Positions 61,938-64,000 of a stretch of DNA of 64,000 nucleotides are shown here, piece by piece. The DNA is taken from assembly GCA_016872155.1 (NCBI GenBank), contig VHBB01000001.1, forward strand, positions 217,007-281,006, written 5' to 3'. This DNA comes from Sphingomonadales bacterium (GTDB taxonomy: Bacteria > Bacteroidota > Bacteroidia > Chitinophagales > Chitinophagaceae). Each line of letters starts with the position of its first letter. Positions within the stretch are counted from its first letter, which is position 1. The notes beneath the pieces were generated by a model. That model saw only the letters and a list, made by a program, of their open reading frames with translations, made no database searches and was not told the origin of the DNA. A program made the position numbers and the translations under genes.

Positions 61938-61948
61938 CACGCTACTGC
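61931..61948. other. Palindromic hairpin spanning two convergent stop codons
   Basis: GCAGTAGC (61931-61938) and GCTACTGC (61941-61948) are perfect reverse complements separated by two bases. The stop codons of both convergent genes are inside the arms. It has no T-tract, so termination here would not be classical. Confidence 0.5.
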
Positions 61949-62907
61949 ACCAGCAAATAGTACAAGGGAAAGCCAATCGTAATGTTGAGTGGAAAGGTAA
62001 CGCCCAACGCCATTGGTATGTAGAGCCCCGGATCGGAATCGGGCGCTGCCAGACGCATGGCGGCGGGTACTGCAATGTAAGACGCACTGGCGGCCAGAAT
62101 TGCGAAAATAAAACGCGTGCCGGTTACGTCGCTTATAAAATGACTGAGCAGCGCCACCGCACAACCATTGAAAAGGGGCATCAGAATAGCGAACAAGAAA
62201 ACAAAAAGGCCATGTTTTCTAAAGCTCGAAAAACGCTTGACGGTAATCATTCCCATTTCGAGCAAGAAGATGGCTAAAAATCCTTTAAAGATATCGGTGG
62301 TAAAAGGCTTGATCCCTTCAGCCTGTTTCGAATCGGCAACGATTCCAATTATAAGGCTACCCACGATCATCAGGACGCTTCCGTTCGATATGGCATGTTT
62401 TAAGATAGCGCCCAGATTTACCGAGCGGTCGCGCGCCTTATCGTATTTGTTGATCAATACAAATCCCATAATAATGGCCGGGAACTCCATCAAGGCCATT
62501 ACGGCGATCATGTGTCCGCTAAACGCTTACCCTTGTATCTCTAAGAAACTTACGGCCGATATGAATATAACAGCGCTCACCGAACCATACGATGCGGCAA
62601 TGGCTCCGGCGTTGCTGACGCCCACTTTATTTTTAAGAATATAAAAAGAATAGATAGGTATCAAGGTTGCGAGGATGGCCCCAAAGACGATTGAATAGAC
62701 GATCTCTGCGCTCTGCTCGCTATGTTCGAGTTCTTGGCCGCCCTTAAAACCGATTGAAAAAAGTAAATAAAGAGAGATGAATTTTATAGAGGTGGCGGGA
62801 ATTTCCAGATCGCTTTTTAGTAGCGCAGCTACAATTCCCAACACAAAGAACAATAAGGTAGGATTGGTCAAGTTAGAAACCAGAATCTGAAAACTGCTAT
62901 TATCCAT
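61942..62907 (-). pseudogene. sbtA: SbtA-type sodium-dependent bicarbonate permease split by an in-frame stop
   Basis: Two adjacent open segments in one frame together match the ~320-residue SbtA family. The first (62907 to 62527, 126 residues) runs LVSNLTNPTLLFFVLGIVAALLKSDLEIP to YGSVSAVIFISAVSFLEIQG. A TAA at 62529-62527 interrupts it. The same frame continues AFSGHMIAVMALMEFPAIIMG to the end at 61942. The family normally reads through here (FLExx...GHM-A-LALMExPAIxxG), so a single sense-to-stop change is the simplest explanation. About ten membrane helices in total. An ATG at 62511 could restart the second half, but half a transporter is unlikely to work. It follows dihydroorotase by 10 nt. 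Confidence 0.82.
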
Positions 62908-62917
62908 GGCTCGACAA

Positions 62918-64000
62918 TTATCGGATTTTGCTAAAGGTCATTCTCATTCCTTTTTGCTCATCTCTTATGTTGGTCCCATCAAAAACAATCGCTCCGTTTA
63001 CCAGCGTGGTTTTAATGCTGCTTCTTACCCGGTTGCCCACTAGCGGAGTCCAACCGCATTTATAACGAAGGTTCTGCTCGGTAATTTGCCAGGGAGCATT
63101 TAGGTCGACCAGCACGAGGTCTGCAAAGTAACCCTCTTTAATATAACCCCGTTCTTTAATTTTATAGACATCAGCCACCCGGTGACTGGTCTTTGATACA
63201 ATTTGCTGAAGCGCTAGCTTTTTATCGTGAAAGAATTCCAACAACATGACCAGCGCGTGCTGAATCATCGGCCCGCCTGGCTTAACGTGGTCGTATAGCC
63301 CCTGTTTTTCTTCCCAACTATGTGGGGCGTGATCGGTGGCCACCATATCAATCTTGTCTTCTACGAGCGCCTGCAATAACCCTTTCGGATTGGATTCAGG
63401 TTTTACAGATGGATTCCACTTGATCTTATTGCCCAGCCGCTCGTAATCGTCGGTACTGAAAACTAGGTGGTGTACACAAACCTCGGAGGTGATTCTTTTT
63501 TCGCTGGCAGCGCGCGACGCGAACAAAAGCGCCTCTGCTTCGGTAGAGACATGCAAAACGTGTAAACGATTATTAAAGCGGCCAGCGAGGTCCACTAGTT
63601 TTTGGGTGGATGATAAACAAGCTCGTTCGTCTCTGATAATGCTATGGTAGTGCGGCGGAATGGCGTCCCCATACGATTCTTGGGCCTTCTTGTAATTGTC
63701 GGCCATAATGGCTTCGTCTTCTGAATGAAGTGCAACCAGGTGTCCGGTTCTGGAAAATAGTTTTTCGAGATAGGGGTGATTGTTGCAAAGCAAGGAGTGA
63801 TTTTCGTCAAAATACAAGCCATCGTCGGTGAGCCCGCAAACGTCTTCGGTTCCTACCTTAAGCGCCTCTTCGATATTATCGCGGGTAAGTCCCATAAAAA
63901 AAGAATAGTTCGAAACAGAGGTCTGCGCCGCCCGCTTGTATTTTTCTTCGAGCGCCTCTACGGTAATAGTATTTGGGAGGGTATTGGGCATGTCCATAAA
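62918..64000 (-). CDS. pyrC: Dihydroorotase (5' end beyond window)
   Basis: Cyclises carbamoyl-aspartate to dihydroorotate in pyrimidine synthesis. The visible ~360 residues begin at the MDMPNTLPNT motif that normally follows the N-terminal metal-binding HxH, so only about 80 residues are missing. Seen: the metal-ligand region LVALHSEDEAI near 87, LHVLHVSTEAEALL near 143, EVCVHHLVFS near 172, MVATDHAPHSWEEK near 219 (catalytic Asp) and the C-terminal GYIKEGYFADLVLVDL. It resembles the class I, dihydroorotase/allantoinase-like type. The interrupted sbtA gene follows 10 nt downstream. Confidence 0.93.
   Translation of the reverse strand, partial: FMDMPNTLPNTITVEALEEKYKRAAQTSVSNYSFFMGLTRDNIEEALKVGTEDVCGLTDDGLYFDENHSLLCNNHPYLEKLFSRTGHLVALHSEDEAIMADNYKKAQESYGDAIPPHYHSIIRDERACLSSTQKLVDLAGRFNNRLHVLHVSTEAEALLFASRAASEKRITSEVCVHHLVFSTDDYERLGNKIKWNPSVKPESNPKGLLQALVEDKIDMVATDHAPHSWEEKQGLYDHVKPGGPMIQHALVMLLEFFHDKKLALQQIVSKTSHRVADVYKIKERGYIKEGYFADLVLVDLNAPWQITEQNLRYKCGWTPLVGNRVRSSIKTTLVNGAIVFDGTNIRDEQKGMRMTFSKIR

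Noticed and set aside
1-64000. tRNA, rRNA, CRISPR arrays, IS elements or prophage
   Set aside because: Looked for T-loop-like GGTTCRAATCC strings, evenly spaced direct repeats, terminal inverted repeats, transposase motifs and phage structural genes; none was found by eye.

Overview
The window is a stretch of bacterial chromosome from a Bacteroidota member, most likely in or near Chitinophagaceae. The evidence is lineage-typical gene families (IPExxxVDY protein, DUF2480, DUF3089 lipoprotein, PspC/PadR pair, outer-membrane beta-barrel proteins, GH3-like adenylase) and at least sixteen copies of the Bacteroidota -7 promoter motif TAnnTTTG just upstream of start codons. Base composition is moderate. 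About fifty genes are packed tightly on both strands; I found no rRNA, tRNA, CRISPR array, IS element or prophage.

Layout. 0-5.8 kb: an edge fragment, UvrD/PcrA helicase, an unknown helical protein, a one-domain asparaginase with an attenuator-like leader, and an OmpA lipoprotein. 5.9-19.3 kb: GTP-type PEP carboxykinase, CmoA, an ICMT-like methyltransferase, Nfu, PnuC plus NadR-type kinase, MtgA, GH3 adenylase, inositol monophosphatase, ThiL, nitrilase, RecX, DnaN, a sterol-desaturase-like hydroxylase and KdsB. 19.3-31.2 kb: an outer-membrane protein with a perfect 120-bp tandem duplication, a SWIM/SNF2 helicase, ComB, SRPBCC, GcvT, PspC and PadR. 31.3-48.2 kb: DUF3089 lipoprotein, a broken universal stress protein, AsnRS, Rho, MnmH, a MazEF module and SelD, M28 peptidase, FeoB, a beta-lactamase-like protein, M20 peptidase, ChrA, NadD and FeoA. 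48.2-64 kb: YbeY, MnmG, a three-gene ATP-grasp/SET cluster, DUF2480, PpiD-like foldase, a 559-bp AT-rich gap with DnaA boxes, NadA, a TPR-like protein, a BNR-repeat exoprotein, an SbtA-type permease split by a stop codon, and a dihydroorotase cut by the window edge.

Two regions deserve most attention. First, the tight operon SET - ATP-grasp - (ATP-grasp+SET fusion) at 50.6-53.7 kb looks like an uncharacterised modification system that pairs an amide-bond-forming ligase fold with lysine-methyltransferase folds. Second, the right part of the window looks origin-proximal: the gap at 56.44-57.0 kb carries three full DnaA-box matches plus several near matches and a long AT-rich segment, while 8 kb away two parS-like 16-mers sit between ybeY and mnmG, the latter a classical oriC neighbour.

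Metabolic links: NAD synthesis and salvage (pnuC, nadR-like kinase, nadD, nadA), tRNA wobble modification (cmoA, mnmG, mnmH with selD supplying selenophosphate), iron uptake (feoA and feoB, unlinked), and envelope building (kdsB, mtgA, OmpA, the beta-barrel protein).
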